From assembly GCA_963753115.1 (NCBI GenBank), contig CAVWBB010000021.1:124001-188000 (forward strand): 64,000 bases of DNA, in the 5' to 3' direction. The DNA is from Bog-473 sp963753115 (lineage in GTDB: Bacteria; Actinomycetota; Acidimicrobiia; Acidimicrobiales; RAAP-2). Position 1 is the stretch's first letter. Every line of letters begins with the position of its first letter. The translations under genes were made by a program, and so were the position numbers. Below, piece after piece: positions 26,894 through 35,710 of the stretch. Under the pieces are notes generated by a model. That model saw nothing but the letters and a program-made list of their open reading frames with translations. It did no database searches and had not been told where the DNA came from.

Positions 26894-27388
26894 ATGAAGC
26901 TCGTCCCGACGAACCGCACCGACTACGGCCTTCGAGCGCTCATCTACCTGGTCAATGCGGGAGGCCCGTGGACCAAGGCCGCGGAGATCGGGGCCGCCAT
27001 GGACATTCCCGTCGGCTTCCTGCAGATCGTCCTGCAGGACCTCCAGCGTTCGCAGCTGGTCGCGTCCAAGTCCGGTCCGCGGGGAGGCTACGCGCTCGCT
27101 CGTCCGCCCGGATCGATCACCGTCTGCGAGGTGGTCGAGTCGCTCGAGGGACCGTTTGACACCGGCGACTGTGCACTGCGCGGTGGCCCGTGCCACTGGG
27201 ACGACGTGTGCGCGCTCCACAAGGTGTGGTCGTCGGCGCGCGAGGCGTTGCGGGAGCGTCTGCAGTCGTCGACCATCGCTGAAGTCGCCGCCGAGGACCG
27301 GGCGTTGGCCAACCGCACGGTGACCGTCCCGGCCGATGCACACCGCCGCAGGGCGAAGGCGAAGACCTCCCGTCCCCCGTCGCAGTGA
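26894..27388 (+). CDS. Rrf2-family regulator with three-cysteine Fe-S motif
   Basis: 164 residues. The N-terminal winged HTH 'RTDYGLRALIYLVNAGG' and 'FLQIVLQDLQRSQLVASKSG', with 'PRGGYALARP' in the wing, are the Rrf2 hallmark. The cysteine cluster is C-ALRGGP-C-HWDD-VC (about 92-106), the spacing used by IscR/NsrR/RsrR to hold an Fe-S cluster. A basic Lys/Arg-rich tail ends the protein. Fe-S Rrf2 proteins sense NO, redox state or Fe-S supply. The divergent CoA-disulfide reductase/rhodanese gene is its most likely target. Confidence 0.9.
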   Translation: MKLVPTNRTDYGLRALIYLVNAGGPWTKAAEIGAAMDIPVGFLQIVLQDLQRSQLVASKSGPRGGYALARPPGSITVCEVVESLEGPFDTGDCALRGGPCHWDDVCALHKVWSSAREALRERLQSSTIAEVAAEDRALANRTVTVPADAHRRRAKAKTSRPPSQ

Positions 27389-27408
27389 CGCCGTCCCCCT
27401 TTCGATGG

Positions 27409-27861
27409 TCAGCCGGCCTGCGCGATGTCCGTGACGATCTGCCTGGTGAGTGGTCCTTCGACCACCCTGCAACGCTGCAGGTGGCCTCGGACGGACTCTG
27501 CTTCCTGCCGACCCGTCACCACGGCCACCGGCTTGTCGGCTTGGTGCGTGCGCTCGGTCGCATCCGCCACCGCAGCGCGTACGGGGTCGTGGGTTCCCAG
27601 ATTGTTGATGACGAAGTCAGCCTTCTCCATGAGTTCGCAGTGGCCCTCTTCCACCAGCGGGCAGCGGGGACCGTGGCCACCGCTCGGCCCAGGGCACCAC
27701 ATGGTCTCGATTCCCATTCCGTCGAGGACGTGTGACACGGCGATGGCCTCGGCTCCGTCCGCGCCCTCGAACAGCGCACGCCGCGGCCCAAGGGGGGAGC
27801 CGACTGGCGGCGAGGCCAACCGGCGGCCTCGTCCCTGCCGAGATCCTGCTTCGTTCTGCAC
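27409..27861 (-). CDS. Cys-containing protein of unknown function next to Rrf2 gene
   Basis: 150 residues if begun at GTG 27861, which lies 6 nt after a perfect AGGAGGT; an ATG two bases upstream (27863) shares that ribosome-binding site but is in a non-coding frame. Recognisable features: 'AEAIAVSHVLDGMGIETMWC', a cysteine-rich centre (PGPSGGHGPRCPLVEEGHC) and 'ADFVINNLGTHDPVRAAVAD'. The fold looks like a small alpha/beta domain. No family name comes to mind. Convergent with the Rrf2 gene (20 nt between stops), so regulated separately. Confidence 0.55.
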   Translation of the reverse strand: MQNEAGSRQGRGRRLASPPVGSPLGPRRALFEGADGAEAIAVSHVLDGMGIETMWCPGPSGGHGPRCPLVEEGHCELMEKADFVINNLGTHDPVRAAVADATERTHQADKPVAVVTGRQEAESVRGHLQRCRVVEGPLTRQIVTDIAQAG

Positions 27862-28123
27862 ATGGTGACCTCCTCGACGCCGGTTGAGACAGCGATTGCC
27901 GATTCCCTGAACCTCAGGTTCACAGTTCTCGCAATCCTCAAGCGATGAACTTGAGAATACCAGCGGCCGACCGATACCGATAGGGACGAACGTCCCAAAC
28001 ATCGGCCACGGGAGCGCCGGTCACACACGTCTCTCAGGTGCGAGGGAGGCCGGAGGCATGCCCGGACGGTTCAGGACCCGACGGGACGACTGCGCCGGTC
28101 CAAGGGCGCCGGCTCTGTCGCCC

Positions 28124-30286
28124 TCAACCTGTCTGCGGGTGCGTCGGGGTGGTGCCGTTGGCAAGCAGAAGGTCGAAGCCGTCCGGAATGCTGAGCAGTC
28201 CCGGAGCGGTTCCCGAGGTGTCGGTGAGCCCGTACTGCCACACGATGCTGTTGTCACGCGGGTCGATGACGACGACGCGGTTGCGGTAGTCGTCGTTTGC
28301 CATGATCAAGCCGTTCGGCAGCCTTTCGGCCAATGACGGCTTCTTCAGCATGCCGTCGCCCGCCACGACGTCGTATTTCCAGACGACGGCGCCCGACCGG
28401 TGGATGGTCAGGATCCGGCCTTCGGCGGGCGGGTCGTAGTCGGCGAGAAGATAGAGATTCGAGCCGACCTGCTGCGGATCGGATGGGTAATTCACGTTCG
28501 GCAGCTGCACGGTCCACACCATCTGGCCAGCGGGCGTGTACTCCGTGATCCATGAGCCGTTGATTTCGGAGACCAGCACGTTGCCGTTGGCGAGCGGTGT
28601 GTCGCCGTTGGGGTAGCCCACTCCCGTCGGCGGGTTGTGCACGGCTACCCCGTTGGTCCCGATCTGGCTGATGGGGGTCCCGCTGGGCGAAATGAAGAGG
28701 ATTCGGTCGTTCATGGCGTCCGCCACCGTGATCTCGCCGTTCTTGAGCAGGTAGGCATCGTCCGGCTGGTTCAGGTATTCCGCGGCCGTGCCCGGCCGCC
28801 CGGGATGGCCGTATTGCCAGAGGATCTTCCCCGACGGGTAGCCGATCTCGACGATGGTGTGGTTGTCCTCCTGGTTCGAGATGATCCCGGTCCCGTTGTG
28901 GAAGAAGAAGGCATCGTCAGGGAAGTAGAACCCGCCGGGCGGAGGTGGCATGGTGGCCGACGGGTACTGCCACTGCAGATTGCGGGCCGCGTCGATCACG
29001 AGCAACCGGTCGTTGCCCCGATCGGCGATGAGGAGACGGCCCTGGTAGGGCGCCCCGGCGGCGGCCCCGCCGACCGGGCCGCCGTAGGGGCTGGGCCGCA
29101 GCGAGATCACGCTGGCCAGCGATCCCGTGGCGACGCCGGCCTGGTCCGAACCCGACTGGTGGGCCACCTCACCCCCGACGAGGTACCCGACGGCGGCCGT
29201 TCCGGTGCCCACGGTGGCGTAGCCGCTGAAGGCGACGGCCTGAGGGAGCAGGCCGGCGTCGGCGACCCTGTGGGTGCGGACGTCGAACTCGTAGAGCTGT
29301 GTCAGCGTCTGCCCGCTGCCGGTCTGACCGCCGGCAACGTAGACGTGCCCGTCGATCACGAACGCGGCCGCGCCGTACAGGGCCTGCGGCAGGTTGCCGA
29401 CCACGCGGGCGGTACGGGTGGCGGGGTCGACCTCTTGGATGGCCGCAGTGGCGGTGACCGCGCCACCGGCGCCGCTGCCGGTCTGTCCGCCGAACGAGAA
29501 CACGTCGCGGCCGAGGGCGACGACGGCCGGGTAGCGGACAGGGACCGGGAGGTTCGCGACCGTGGTGAAGTGGGTGCCGTCCGACGTGGCCAGGACCGAC
29601 GGCTCGTACGCCGCGCCGTCGTAGCCGCCCAGGACATAGACGGTGCGGCCGATCGCCGCGGTGGCCAGGTCGGAGCGGGGTTGCGGCAGCTGACCGGGCG
29701 CCGCACCTGAGCCGGACGCAGATCCCAGCGACTGCACGGTGGCGAACGTGTTGGGGGAGCCACCGCCGAAGACGTACGACGTGGCGCCGATCTGTGCGCC
29801 GGCGCCGTCGTGGACGACGTCGGCGAGTGAGCCCGCGGCGGTGACCGCCCCGCTCCGAGGGTCGACCCAGCTGGCGCCCTTCAGCGAGGTCCCCGACGGG
29901 GAGAGCCCGCCGAGGATGCGGAGCCGGTCCCCGACGGTCACGAGCGCCTCCCGCGAGAGCGGGGCGGGGAGCTGCCAGGGCTCGATGCCGGCCTCGAGCG
30001 ACGGCGGGCCCGTCCCGGTGGCTCGGCCTCGCTGCGCTCCCGCAACCGTCGGGCCCGGGCCGGCTGCAGAGCCTGCCGGGGACGGTGCCGCGGCATGCAC
30101 GCTCGTCGTGGACGTCGAAGTCGAAGAGGAACCGCGCCGTGCCGGTGCGCCTCCGGAGGTGAGGGTCACGACGAGCACGGCCACCACGAGAAGCAGGCCG
30201 AGCAGCACGACGGCTCGGCGCCTTCGTATCTGCACCTGCCGGTGCTGCCGAGCACTGCGCCCGACTCGGCTGCCGGGGTCGCTCAT
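28124..30286 (-). CDS. membrane-anchored protein with kelch and PQQ/NHL-like beta-propeller repeats
   Basis: 720 residues from ATG 30286 (MSDPGSRVG). A basic N-terminus and one transmembrane helix (AVVLLGLLLVVAVLVVTL) anchor the protein with the rest outside. After a Ser/Thr/Pro-rich linker come kelch-type repeats (about residues 115-400) with repeated 'YVLGGYDG', 'VFSFGGQTG' and 'VYVAGGQTG' blades. A second propeller follows (about 410-710) with 'LLIADRGNDRLLVID', 'LWQYGHPGRPGTAAEYLNQP', 'ITVADAMNDRILFI' and 'NGLIMANDDYRNRVVVIDPR', resembling NHL/arylsulfotransferase-like propellers. A surface sensor or binding protein is plausible; no catalytic motif is clear. Confidence 0.8.
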   Translation of the reverse strand: MSDPGSRVGRSARQHRQVQIRRRRAVVLLGLLLVVAVLVVTLTSGGAPARRGSSSTSTSTTSVHAAAPSPAGSAAGPGPTVAGAQRGRATGTGPPSLEAGIEPWQLPAPLSREALVTVGDRLRILGGLSPSGTSLKGASWVDPRSGAVTAAGSLADVVHDGAGAQIGATSYVFGGGSPNTFATVQSLGSASGSGAAPGQLPQPRSDLATAAIGRTVYVLGGYDGAAYEPSVLATSDGTHFTTVANLPVPVRYPAVVALGRDVFSFGGQTGSGAGGAVTATAAIQEVDPATRTARVVGNLPQALYGAAAFVIDGHVYVAGGQTGSGQTLTQLYEFDVRTHRVADAGLLPQAVAFSGYATVGTGTAAVGYLVGGEVAHQSGSDQAGVATGSLASVISLRPSPYGGPVGGAAAGAPYQGRLLIADRGNDRLLVIDAARNLQWQYPSATMPPPPGGFYFPDDAFFFHNGTGIISNQEDNHTIVEIGYPSGKILWQYGHPGRPGTAAEYLNQPDDAYLLKNGEITVADAMNDRILFISPSGTPISQIGTNGVAVHNPPTGVGYPNGDTPLANGNVLVSEINGSWITEYTPAGQMVWTVQLPNVNYPSDPQQVGSNLYLLADYDPPAEGRILTIHRSGAVVWKYDVVAGDGMLKKPSLAERLPNGLIMANDDYRNRVVVIDPRDNSIVWQYGLTDTSGTAPGLLSIPDGFDLLLANGTTPTHPQTG

Positions 30287-30590
30287 CGGCGGCCGCGGCC
30301 GAGGGCTGGAACAGCCGGACTCACGATGCGACGCGGCGAGCGGGCGACGGTGCAGACGGGTGGGACTGGACGGGCATGGCAACGAGGCCCTTCAGGCTGA
30401 GGATCGCTGGTGTCGGCGGGGCGAGCGATCGGTACCCTACTGCTCTGATCAGGTCTTTCGGTGGCAGATCCGGTGGTAGATTCGGTGGCGCGGCTCAAGG
30501 CCCCAATCGCTGCATTCCTGGGCTCACCGGAATGGCGGAATCGGAAGGGAACGCCCGTCCCAGCCCGCAGGGCCTTGGCGCGCCGGCGAC
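30287..30590. other. 304-bp gap upstream of the beta-propeller gene
   Basis: No coding frame with protein-like character. It contains imperfect 13-15-bp repeats around GGTGGCAGATCCGGTGGTAG (about 30460-30490). Probably the promoter region of the beta-propeller gene. Confidence 0.35.
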
Positions 30591-31214
30591 TCATTCGCGC
30601 AGCGGAAGCCCGAGCAGCGCTTCGAGTTCGGAGATCGCACTGTCGGGATCGGTCACCTTGATGGTGTGCATCCCGAGTGTGCGCGCCGGCTTGAGGTTGA
30701 CGCCGAGATCGTCCAAGAACACGCATTCGTCGGGTTCGACGCCGAGCGATTCGCAGGCGAGTTCGTAGAAGCGGGGATCCGGCTTGCGCACGCCCAACAC
30801 GCGTGACTCGAGAACCGCGTCGAAGAGCGCATAGACCGCGGCGACCTCCACGGAGAGGACGGCCTCCGCTCGGGTGAAGTTGTTGGTGAGGCACGCAGTC
30901 TTGTGTTGCTTCCCGCAGGCACGGATGGCCGCGACCATCCGTGGACGTATCTCTCCGGCGAGACGCTGGAGCACCAGGCGCCCGTCCAAGTCGTGGCCCA
31001 AGGCCCGGGCCTCCGCCGACCACAGAGACCCGAAGGTCTCCACGTCGACCTCGCCCCGCTCGAGCTTCGCCCACGCGTTGGTGTCGGGATTGGTTGCGTT
31101 CACCGTGCGGATGAAGTCCCTCGGGAGCCCGCGCTCCACCTCCAGGTGGGTGAACGCTTCGAACGGGCTCGACGAGATCACTCCGCCGAAGTCGAACATG
31201 ACGGCTCGAATCAC
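30591..31214 (-). CDS. HAD-superfamily hydrolase (subfamily IA)
   Basis: 207 residues from GTG 31214, chosen for the GGGAGG six nt upstream; ATG 31241 is also in frame. HAD motifs: 'AVMFDFGGVIS' (motif I, with Gly where the second Asp usually is: DFGG, as in the epoxide-hydrolase N-terminal/IA variant 3 group), 'ACLTNNFT' (motif II, Thr), 'GVRKPDPRFYELA' (motif III, Lys) and 'CVFLDDLGVNLKPAR' (motif IV). A helical cap follows motif I. The missing second Asp in motif I suggests a weak or altered phosphatase. Substrate unknown. Confidence 0.85.
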   Translation of the reverse strand: MIRAVMFDFGGVISSSPFEAFTHLEVERGLPRDFIRTVNATNPDTNAWAKLERGEVDVETFGSLWSAEARALGHDLDGRLVLQRLAGEIRPRMVAAIRACGKQHKTACLTNNFTRAEAVLSVEVAAVYALFDAVLESRVLGVRKPDPRFYELACESLGVEPDECVFLDDLGVNLKPARTLGMHTIKVTDPDSAISELEALLGLPLRE

Positions 31215-31277
31215 TGCTGGCCTCCCAAGGATCGGCGTCATTCTCGCGTTCGGCGGATGGGAACCGAACGTCGGGCG

Positions 31278-32645
31278 CTAGGCCCGCTCCACCACCAGCA
31301 CCTGCCACTCGTCCGGCAGGCCCTTGAGGTTGTGCCGTCCGCGGTCGTCGAAGACGATGCCCGAGCCGACGACGAGGTCGCGCACCGTGCCGGTGACCAG
31401 CACCTCACCGGGACCCGCCATGGCGCTCACCCGGGAGGCGATGTGGACGGCCAGGCCATTGATGTCGTCGCCGCGGAGCTCCACCTCGCCGGCGTGCAGT
31501 CCGGCCCGCAGCTGCAGTCCCGCGTTGGAGGCCATGGCCACCATGGCTTCGGCGCAGCGGATCGCCTGCGCCGGCGCAGCGAAGCGGGCCAGAATCCCGT
31601 CACCGGTCGACTTCACGAGTGTGCCGTCGTGGCGGGCCAGGAGCCGTCCGACGTTGACGTCGAACTCGTCGAGGACGGCGCGCCACTGGCGGTCGCCCAT
31701 CTCGGCGGCGCGCACGGTCGAGTCCACGATGTCGGTGAAGAGCACCGCGGCGAGCAGCCGCGTGGCCGCGTGCGCCGCGCGCTCCCCGGTGACGAACTCC
31801 TCCATCTCGTCGACGATCGAGTCGAACTCGCCGGTCCAGGGGAGCAGGTCGAGCCCGGACGTGGTGACGAGGCGGGCGCCGGTGATGTGCTCGGCGAGGT
31901 AGCGGCCGTGCTCGCTCAGGCCGTAGGCGCTGTCGAGCCGCGCGAAGACCAGGGTCGGGCACGTGATGTTCGGCAGGCACCAGCGCACGTCGCTGGAGAA
32001 GGTGACGAGGTTGAAGGCGAGCGCCGTCGCCGGACTGGCGCCGCGCCGGGCCGCCCGCCCCCACCACTCCCGGAAGCCGACGCGATGGGCCAGGCTCGGG
32101 GCGAAGAGGGCGATGTCGTTGGGGATGTCCTCCTCGGTCAGCGTCACCTCGATGCTCCGTGCCTGCGCCAGATCCTCGTCGGCCACGCCGAAGCCGTAGT
32201 CCTCGGCCTGGCCCACGCGGGCCGTGCCGTTGACGATGATCAGCGACGTGACGCGCTCGGGGTGCGTGGCCGCCAGCCACAGTGCGGCCATGGCCCCCGC
32301 GGCCGAGGCCAGGACGACGGCATGCGCGCTCCCGGCCGCGTCCATCACGGCGAGGCCGTCTCGCCCCCACCCTTCAATGGAGGGATCCCTTCCCGTCGGC
32401 AGAGGATCGGACAGCCCGAGTCCGCCGGCGTCGAACCGCAGCAGCCGGGAGAACTCCGCCACCCGCTCGGTGTAGCGGAGCCAGTTGGGCTCGTCGACGG
32501 TCTCGTCGACGGAGATCATGAGCCCGCTGTTGAACTCGAGCACGTCGACCGGCGGTGTGCCGTCCACTCCGGTGCCCCGACCCCAGACCTGATAGCCGAC
32601 GTGGACGCCGTCCCGGAGCGCGTACTGGGTCAGGGGCGCATCCAT
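31278..32645 (-). CDS. class III adenylate/guanylate cyclase fused to a catalytically dead alpha/beta-hydrolase domain
   Basis: 455 residues. The first ~275 follow the alpha/beta-hydrolase fold ('VDVLEFNSGLM', 'RFDAGGLGLSDPLP', 'AATHPERVTSLIIVNGTA'), as in mycobacterial Rv1900c-type cyclases. The nucleophile elbow, normally GxSxG, reads 'LASAAGA', with Ala at the Ser position, and the catalytic His position (usually D-H-L-P) reads 'LDLLPW'. The C-terminal ~165 residues are the cyclase domain: 'AVLFTDIVDSTVRAAEMGDR' (first metal Asp), 'LVKSTGDGILARF' (Lys and second metal Asp) and 'GLAVHIASRVSAMAGPGEVL'. Soluble; makes a cyclic nucleotide when the N-terminal domain senses something. No receptor gene adjacent. 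Confidence 0.9.
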   Translation of the reverse strand: MDAPLTQYALRDGVHVGYQVWGRGTGVDGTPPVDVLEFNSGLMISVDETVDEPNWLRYTERVAEFSRLLRFDAGGLGLSDPLPTGRDPSIEGWGRDGLAVMDAAGSAHAVVLASAAGAMAALWLAATHPERVTSLIIVNGTARVGQAEDYGFGVADEDLAQARSIEVTLTEEDIPNDIALFAPSLAHRVGFREWWGRAARRGASPATALAFNLVTFSSDVRWCLPNITCPTLVFARLDSAYGLSEHGRYLAEHITGARLVTTSGLDLLPWTGEFDSIVDEMEEFVTGERAAHAATRLLAAVLFTDIVDSTVRAAEMGDRQWRAVLDEFDVNVGRLLARHDGTLVKSTGDGILARFAAPAQAIRCAEAMVAMASNAGLQLRAGLHAGEVELRGDDINGLAVHIASRVSAMAGPGEVLVTGTVRDLVVGSGIVFDDRGRHNLKGLPDEWQVLVVERA

Positions 32646-32734
32646 ACGGGGTGCAGTCTGCCGTGCCGGGCCGCCCGACGAAGCGGGCTCGTCTGGGCCG
32701 GGGTGGGGGAGCGGGCCGGCGGAGTGTGGTCGGC

Positions 32735-34468
32735 TCAGCGGGCGCCGCGCACCAGGCGGCCCGGGTGTGCACCCGTCGGCTCGCCGTGCTCGAACGTGAC
32801 GGTCCCGCGCTTGATGGTGGCCACGTACCCCGATGCCTTCTGGAGCAGTCGCCGCCCGCCCGCCGGCAGGTCGTTCGTCACGAACGGGGCACCCAGGGTC
32901 AGCGCGTCGTAGTCGATGAGGTTGAAGTCGGCCAGCGCGCCGGGCTCCACGGTGCCGCGGTCCGCCATGCCGTAGAGGCGTGCGGTGTCGTGCGTCTGCT
33001 TCTTCACCACGTACTCCAGCGGGAGCAGGTCGCCCCGGCTGCGGTCGCGCGTCCAGTGCGTGAGCATGAACGTCGGCATGGATGCGTCGCAGATGGTCCC
33101 GGTGTGGGCGCCGCCGTCGGCCAGCCCGAGGAGGCCCTGCGGGTGCAGCATCATCTCGCGCACGTGGTCGAGGTCGCCCGTGGCGTAGTTGAGGATCGGG
33201 ATGTAGAGGAGGCCCTGCCCGCCGTCACGGGCCATCTCGTCGTAGGCCACCTCCAGCGGCGTCAGCCCCTGGGCGGCCGCCACTCCGGCCAGCGAGCGCT
33301 CGGGGCCCGGCTCGTAGTCGGGTGGGTTCCCGAGGATGAAGGTGCGCTCGTAGGCCTTCGTCATGGCGTCCGCCTGGGCCGGCGACGACGGCGTCCACGA
33401 CACAATGGATCGCCGCACCTCGGGGTCGGCCAGCGCGGTCGCCAGCTCGGCCGGCGACCCGCAGCGCTCCCGCAGCGCCGCGTAGGCCGGGAACTCGGAG
33501 AAGAGGCAGAGCGTGGTGTGGTGGCCCGACAGGATGCCCGTCGGCCGCCCGGCGATCTGCGGGTAGAGGCGGGCCCCCTCGGCACAGGCGTCCAACGATG
33601 CCGCCAGCTGCTTGCGCCACAATTCGGGATCGTCGTCGGCCTGCAGCAGGACGTAGGACACGGGCCGGTCGATGGCGGCGGAAAGCCGGCGCATCCAGTC
33701 GACCTCCTGCCAGGCGTCCTCGAGCATCTCGCCGGCCGAGCCCAGCGGGGCCAGCTCGAAGACGCCGGCACCGGCTTCGCCCAGAGCGGATCCGAGGCCG
33801 AACAGCTCGTCTTCGGCGGCGAACGTCCCCGGCACCAGCTCGCCGTCGATGGCGCGGTGTCCCAGGGTGCGCGAGGTCGAGAAGCCGAGGGCGCCGGCGC
33901 GGATCGCCTCGAGCACGATGCTGCGCATGGCCGCGATGTCCTCTGCGGTTGCTGCCTCGTTGCGCGCCCCCCGCTCACCCATGACATAGGCCCGCACGGC
34001 GGCATGCGGCACCTGCGTGCCGACGTCGACCGTCCAGCGCCGCTGCTCGAGCGCGTCGAGATACTCGGGGAAGGTCTCCCACTCCCACTCGATCCCCTCG
34101 GCCAGCGCGGTGCCGGGGATGTCCTCGACCCCTTCCATGAGGCCGATGAGCCAGTCGTGGCGGTCGGGCTGGGCCGGGGCGAACCCCACGCCGCAATTGC
34201 CCATGACGAGCGTGGTGACGCCGTGCCACGACGACGGGGCGAGCTCCGAGTCCCAGGTGACCTGGCCGTCGTAGTGGGTATGGACGTCGACCCACCCCGG
34301 GGTCACCAGGAGGCCGTCGGCCTCGATGGTCTGGGTGGCGCCGCCCTGGACGGTGCCCACCTCGGTGATGCGGCCGGAATCGACTGCGACATCGGCATCG
34401 CGTGCCGCCGCGCCGGTTCCGTCAACGAGCGTTCCCCCGGTGATGATCAGATCGTGCACGTTGTGCAT
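32735..34468 (-). CDS. N-acyl-D-amino-acid deacylase family amidohydrolase
   Basis: 577 residues. 'DLIITGGTLVDGTG' and 'LLVTPGWVDVHTHYDGQVTW' (metal-binding HxH on strand 1) open the amidohydrolase barrel; 'GNCGVGFAP' with the Cys that ligates metal in D-aminoacylases follows; 'ALGFSTSRTLGH', 'GHHTTL', 'LGLADGGAHTG' (catalytic Asp region) and the closing 'GTVEPGALADFNLIDYDAL' complete the D-aminoacylase/dihydroorotase-like pattern. Length is typical of the large N-acyl-D-amino-acid deacylase subgroup found widely in actinomycetes. The exact substrate, an N-acyl-D-amino acid or a related amide, is not certain. The stop is followed after 89 nt by the cyclase gene. Confidence 0.87.
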   Translation of the reverse strand: MHNVHDLIITGGTLVDGTGAAARDADVAVDSGRITEVGTVQGGATQTIEADGLLVTPGWVDVHTHYDGQVTWDSELAPSSWHGVTTLVMGNCGVGFAPAQPDRHDWLIGLMEGVEDIPGTALAEGIEWEWETFPEYLDALEQRRWTVDVGTQVPHAAVRAYVMGERGARNEAATAEDIAAMRSIVLEAIRAGALGFSTSRTLGHRAIDGELVPGTFAAEDELFGLGSALGEAGAGVFELAPLGSAGEMLEDAWQEVDWMRRLSAAIDRPVSYVLLQADDDPELWRKQLAASLDACAEGARLYPQIAGRPTGILSGHHTTLCLFSEFPAYAALRERCGSPAELATALADPEVRRSIVSWTPSSPAQADAMTKAYERTFILGNPPDYEPGPERSLAGVAAAQGLTPLEVAYDEMARDGGQGLLYIPILNYATGDLDHVREMMLHPQGLLGLADGGAHTGTICDASMPTFMLTHWTRDRSRGDLLPLEYVVKKQTHDTARLYGMADRGTVEPGALADFNLIDYDALTLGAPFVTNDLPAGGRRLLQKASGYVATIKRGTVTFEHGEPTGAHPGRLVRGAR

Positions 34469-34516
34469 CGTTTCACGCCGGGCAGCTCGTTGCTCACTGC
34501 GCCGGCGTGCCCTGAA

Positions 34517-34672
34517 TCAGACCTTGGCCTTGCCCAGAATCCGGTTCATCTTGGTGCCGCAGGTCGGGCAGGTGCCCTGGGCGGCGCGGCGGCCGTTCGC
34601 CAGCTCGACTTCCTGGCCGTCGAACTCACGCTTTTCCCGGCACTTCACGCAGTACCCCTCGTAGTTAGCCAT
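34517..34672 (-). CDS. 51-residue zinc-ribbon protein (DUF5679-like)
   Basis: Begins at ATG 34672 after a strong AAGGAG at 5 nt. The protein is 'YCVKCREKREFDG' followed by 'RAAQGTCPTCGTKMNRILGK': two C-x2-C pairs forming a rubredoxin-like zinc ribbon, the DUF5679 pattern common in actinobacteria. Basic C-terminus. Function unknown; size suggests a nucleic-acid or protein-binding accessory factor. It lies 48 nt upstream of the D-aminoacylase gene on the same strand. Confidence 0.85.
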   Translation of the reverse strand: MANYEGYCVKCREKREFDGQEVELANGRRAAQGTCPTCGTKMNRILGKAKV

Positions 34673-34776
34673 GGCAACTCCTTCGGTCGTGTGATGGCCT
34701 TGAACGGGAGTCGAACGTAGTGGGGGGGTTCCGGAGAATGGGGGATGGTCGGGCGACTGCAGGCACGATCCGGGGG

Positions 34777-34782
34777 TAGGGT
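34777..34782 (+). promoter_or_regulatory. -10-like hexamer, leaderless arrangement
   Basis: TAGGGT, 7 nt before GTG 34790. It helps fix that start over the upstream in-frame GTG/ATG at 34745. Confidence 0.4.
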
Positions 34783-34789
34783 CGGCTTC

Positions 34790-35644
34790 GTGAGCGACAA
34801 CGGTGCAGGTCAGGACGGTGACTGGCTCCGGCGGGGAAAATCCGTCCGCAACGCGCTGGCCGAGACGTGGGGGGCGCTGGCCGAGGTGTGCTTCGAACTG
34901 TCGGACCAGGAGTGGGCCATGCCCACCGAGTGCCCCGGCTGGGACGTCAAGGATCAGCTTTCGCACCTCATCGGGATAGAGCAGGCGATCATGGGCGAGC
35001 CGGTTCCGGAGTGGGACGAGCCCCTCGGCGAGCACGTCAAGAACGAATTCGCGGCCACCAACGAGCGCTTCGTCGCCGTGCGCCGGGCGCGACCCGGCGC
35101 CGCCGTACGAGCGGAGTTCGTCGAGGTCACCGGGACGCGGCTGGCCCAACTGGACGCCTTGACGGCGGCGGAGTGGGCCGAAACGGGGTGGAGCCCCGTG
35201 GGCGAGGTGCCGCGCGTGGAGTTCATGACCGTCCGGGTCTTCGACAGCTGGGTGCACGAGCAGGATGTTCGTCTCGCCCTCGATCGTCCGGGCGGGAGCG
35301 GGAACACCGCCTCGGACATCTCGCTGGACCGGGTCCAGGGCGCCATGCCCTACGTGGTCGGCAAGAAGGCGGAGTGCGCCGAGGGCACCGCCGTTCGTTT
35401 CGTCATCGCCGGTCCCAAGGACGATGCGCGTGCCTTCACGATCGCCGTCGAGGACGGGCGCGCAAGAGCGGTCGACGATGACGTGGCGCCGACGGTGACG
35501 CTCTCGTTGTCGAGTATCGACTTCGTGCGGCTCGGGTGCGGCCGGGTGACGGCGGCGCAGGTGGAAGCCGTCGGAGGCATCGGTGTGGAGGGAGATGCCC
35601 GGACGGCCCAGGCCGTCCTCGGCGCCATGAACTTCATGTTCTGA
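34790..35644 (+). CDS. maleylpyruvate isomerase-like / mycothiol-dependent DinB protein
   Basis: 284 residues from GTG 34790 (VSDNGAGQDG). The MDMPI N-terminal domain is clear: 'ECPGWDVKDQLSHLIGIEQA' carries the first metal His, and 'FDSWVHEQDVRLAL' the HExxD-type second and third ligands. The last ~100 residues resemble the SCP2-like C-terminal domain (VTLSLSSIDFVRLGCGR). Such proteins form the DinB/YfiT four-helix metal enzymes that use mycothiol in actinobacteria; most remain without an assigned substrate. It stands alone, divergent from the zinc-ribbon gene and 66 nt before tig. Confidence 0.83.
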   Translation: MSDNGAGQDGDWLRRGKSVRNALAETWGALAEVCFELSDQEWAMPTECPGWDVKDQLSHLIGIEQAIMGEPVPEWDEPLGEHVKNEFAATNERFVAVRRARPGAAVRAEFVEVTGTRLAQLDALTAAEWAETGWSPVGEVPRVEFMTVRVFDSWVHEQDVRLALDRPGGSGNTASDISLDRVQGAMPYVVGKKAECAEGTAVRFVIAGPKDDARAFTIAVEDGRARAVDDDVAPTVTLSLSSIDFVRLGCGRVTAAQVEAVGGIGVEGDARTAQAVLGAMNFMF

Positions 35645-35695
35645 CCCCGCCGGACGCTCTCAACGGACTGTGCGCCCGGGCCGTGGGGCGGCCGG

Positions 35696-35701
35696 TAGAG
35701 T
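35696..35701 (+). promoter_or_regulatory. -10-like hexamer for tig, leaderless arrangement
   Basis: TAGAGT, 9 nt before GTG 35711, with no Shine-Dalgarno sequence in between. Confidence 0.45.
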
Positions 35702-35710
35702 GATCGGCTC

